Origin: Micrococcales bacterium UBA4448
GTDB lineage: Bacteria > Actinomycetota > Actinomycetes > Actinomycetales > Microbacteriaceae
Direction: 5' to 3'
Assembly: GCA_002390305.1 (NCBI GenBank)
Contig: DGPE01000066.1
Location: 1-7,523 of the forward strand
DNA length: 7,523 nucleotides
In this document: positions 7,169 through 7,523 of the stretch, in pieces
Layout: every line of letters starts with the position of its first letter
How positions within the stretch are numbered: the stretch's first letter is position 1
Notes under the pieces: model-generated
Database searches by the model: none
The model's input: only the letters and a program-made list of their open reading frames with translations
What the model was told of the DNA's origin: nothing
Program-made: the position numbers and the translations under genes

Positions 7169-7173
7169 CTCCT
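7169..7173 (-). promoter_or_regulatory. Ribosome binding site that fixes the thrS TTG start
   Basis: The minus strand reads AGGAG, then CCGCA, then TTG at 7163-7161. It is among the strongest ribosome sites in the window and decides the start of thrS against longer in-frame alternatives up to 7328 and a later ATG at residue 30, which would remove half of the N-terminal domain. Confidence 0.8.
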
Positions 7174-7183
7174 AACCCTGTCC

Positions 7184-7189
7184 ATTGTA
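7184..7189 (-). promoter_or_regulatory. Candidate -10 box of the thrS promoter
   Basis: The minus strand reads TACAAT (five of six bases of TATAAT). A transcription start about 7 bases downstream, near 7177, leaves a leader of around 14 bases that just holds the AGGAG site. No good -35 is seen at 16-18 bases. Such a short leader leaves no room for a T-box riboswitch. Confidence 0.5.
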
Positions 7190-7198
7190 ACGACGCAG

Positions 7199-7217
7199 TT
7201 AGGCAAGCCTTGCTAGC
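7199..7217. promoter_or_regulatory. Possible DtxR/IdeR-type iron box
   Basis: The 19 bases begin TTAGGCAAGCCT and contain a perfect 11-base palindrome (GCAAG-C-CTTGC, 7203-7213). By eye they match about 13 of 19 positions of the degenerate actinobacterial iron-box consensus (TWAGGTWAGSCTWACCTWA); the left half fits well and the outer right half poorly. The site lies 31 bases before the ATG of a VIT1/CCC1 iron/manganese transporter and upstream of the thrS -10. A metal-responsive regulator acting on the transporter is the natural reading, but the match is imperfect. Confidence 0.35.
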
Positions 7218-7236
7218 GAAACAGAAACTGGACCGC

Positions 7237-7242
7237 CAAAAT
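7237..7242 (+). promoter_or_regulatory. Weak -10 candidate for the VIT1/CCC1 gene
   Basis: The plus strand reads CAAAAT, six bases before the ATG at 7249, the distance expected for a leaderless transcript. Only four of six bases match TATAAT and no -35 is apparent. It is listed because the gene has no visible Shine-Dalgarno and must be transcribed from this short divergent region. Confidence 0.25.
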
Positions 7243-7248
7243 GTTGTC

Positions 7249-7523
7249 ATGGCGAAAAATGCAGAACAGCAGCTGGGGATAAAGCTCAACTGGCTTCGGG
7301 CTGCCGTGCTAGGCGCCAACGATGGCATAGTTTCAGTTGCTGGAGTTGTGATCGGAGTAGCAGCGGCTGGGACCGATTCCCAAACCGTACTTGTAGCTGG
7401 GGTTGCAGCGCTGGTAGCTGGTGCTATCTCTATGGGTGGTGGGGAGTATGTAAGTGTGTCTTCACAGCGCGATGCAGAGATTAGCTTCGGCAGGAATAAG
7501 CACCAGATTACCGCGCGTCCATG
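7249..7523 (+). CDS. VIT1/CCC1-family iron/manganese transporter (partial, 3' end outside)
   Basis: Ninety-one N-terminal residues are visible, running open to the window edge. They carry the family hallmarks: 'WLRAAVLGANDGIVS' (15-29) leading into the first membrane helix (about 18-40), then a second hydrophobic helix (about 47-62) ending in 'GAISMGGGEYVSVSSQRD' (58-75), with the conserved D25, M62 and E66 of the metal path. Family members move Fe2+ or Mn2+ out of the cytosol (into vacuoles in plants and yeast, presumably out of the cell in bacteria). The gene is divergent from thrS, 85 bases apart. ATG at 7249 is chosen because it directly precedes the conserved region; no ribosome site is seen, so it may be leaderless. 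The substrate cannot be told from this fragment. Confidence 0.88.
   Translation, partial: MAKNAEQQLGIKLNWLRAAVLGANDGIVSVAGVVIGVAAAGTDSQTVLVAGVAALVAGAISMGGGEYVSVSSQRDAEISFGRNKHQITARP

Noticed and set aside
7164..7248. A T-box or other riboswitch leader for thrS
   Set aside because: The candidate -10 leaves a leader of only about 14 bases, and the whole divergent region is 85 bases, too small for a T-box.

Overview
This window looks like a core chromosomal segment of an actinobacterium, most likely a Microbacteriaceae-type organism with a small, mid-GC genome (GC is near 50% by eye). Reasons: the order thrS - HIT - pdxS - pdxT - yebC - ruvC - ruvA - ruvB - yajC - (secD) is the actinobacterial order, the HIT protein resembles mycobacterial Rv2613c, and the threonyl-tRNA synthetase has the short actinobacterial N-terminal domain. 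Freshwater planktonic Microbacteriaceae of the Rhodoluna/Aquiluna kind fit the base composition and tight packing, but this placement is inference from memory.

Layout. Nine complete genes and the probable start of a tenth lie head to tail on the minus strand, so the window reads from right to left: thrS (7163-5178), a HIT-family Ap4A phosphorylase/hydrolase (5175-4645), pdxS (4635-3745), pdxT (3744-3172), yebC (3157-2399), ruvC (2402-1875), ruvA (1870-1304), ruvB (1307-336), yajC (279-25) and the first codons of a putative secD (22-1). Spacing is very tight: two 4-base ATGA overlaps (yebC/ruvC, ruvA/ruvB), one stop abutting a start (pdxS/pdxT), and gaps of 2-14 bases elsewhere. The one larger gap inside the run (56 bases, ruvB-yajC) carries a perfect TATAAT. 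At the right edge a divergent plus-strand gene begins at 7249: a VIT1/CCC1-family iron/manganese transporter, cut by the window end. The 85-base divergent region holds a -10 for thrS and an iron-box-like sequence.

How the genes work together. thrS charges tRNA-Thr with threonine and keeps its editing site. The HIT protein probably degrades diadenosine polyphosphates, which aminoacyl-tRNA synthetases make as by-products. PdxS and PdxT form the DXP-independent pyridoxal 5'-phosphate synthase. YebC is a translation or regulatory factor. RuvA, RuvB and RuvC are the complete Holliday-junction branch-migration and resolution machine. YajC and SecD belong to the Sec accessory complex. All catalytic motifs I could check are intact, and I see no pseudogenes, mobile elements, CRISPR arrays or RNA genes.

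I found no undescribed multi-gene system. The points worth a second look are regulatory or about gene order: an IdeR/DtxR-like box before the iron transporter, a probable leaderless promoter for pdxST, the absence of the pgsA-pimA lipid block that sits between the HIT gene and pdxS in mycobacteria, and a promoter with an inverted repeat before yajC.
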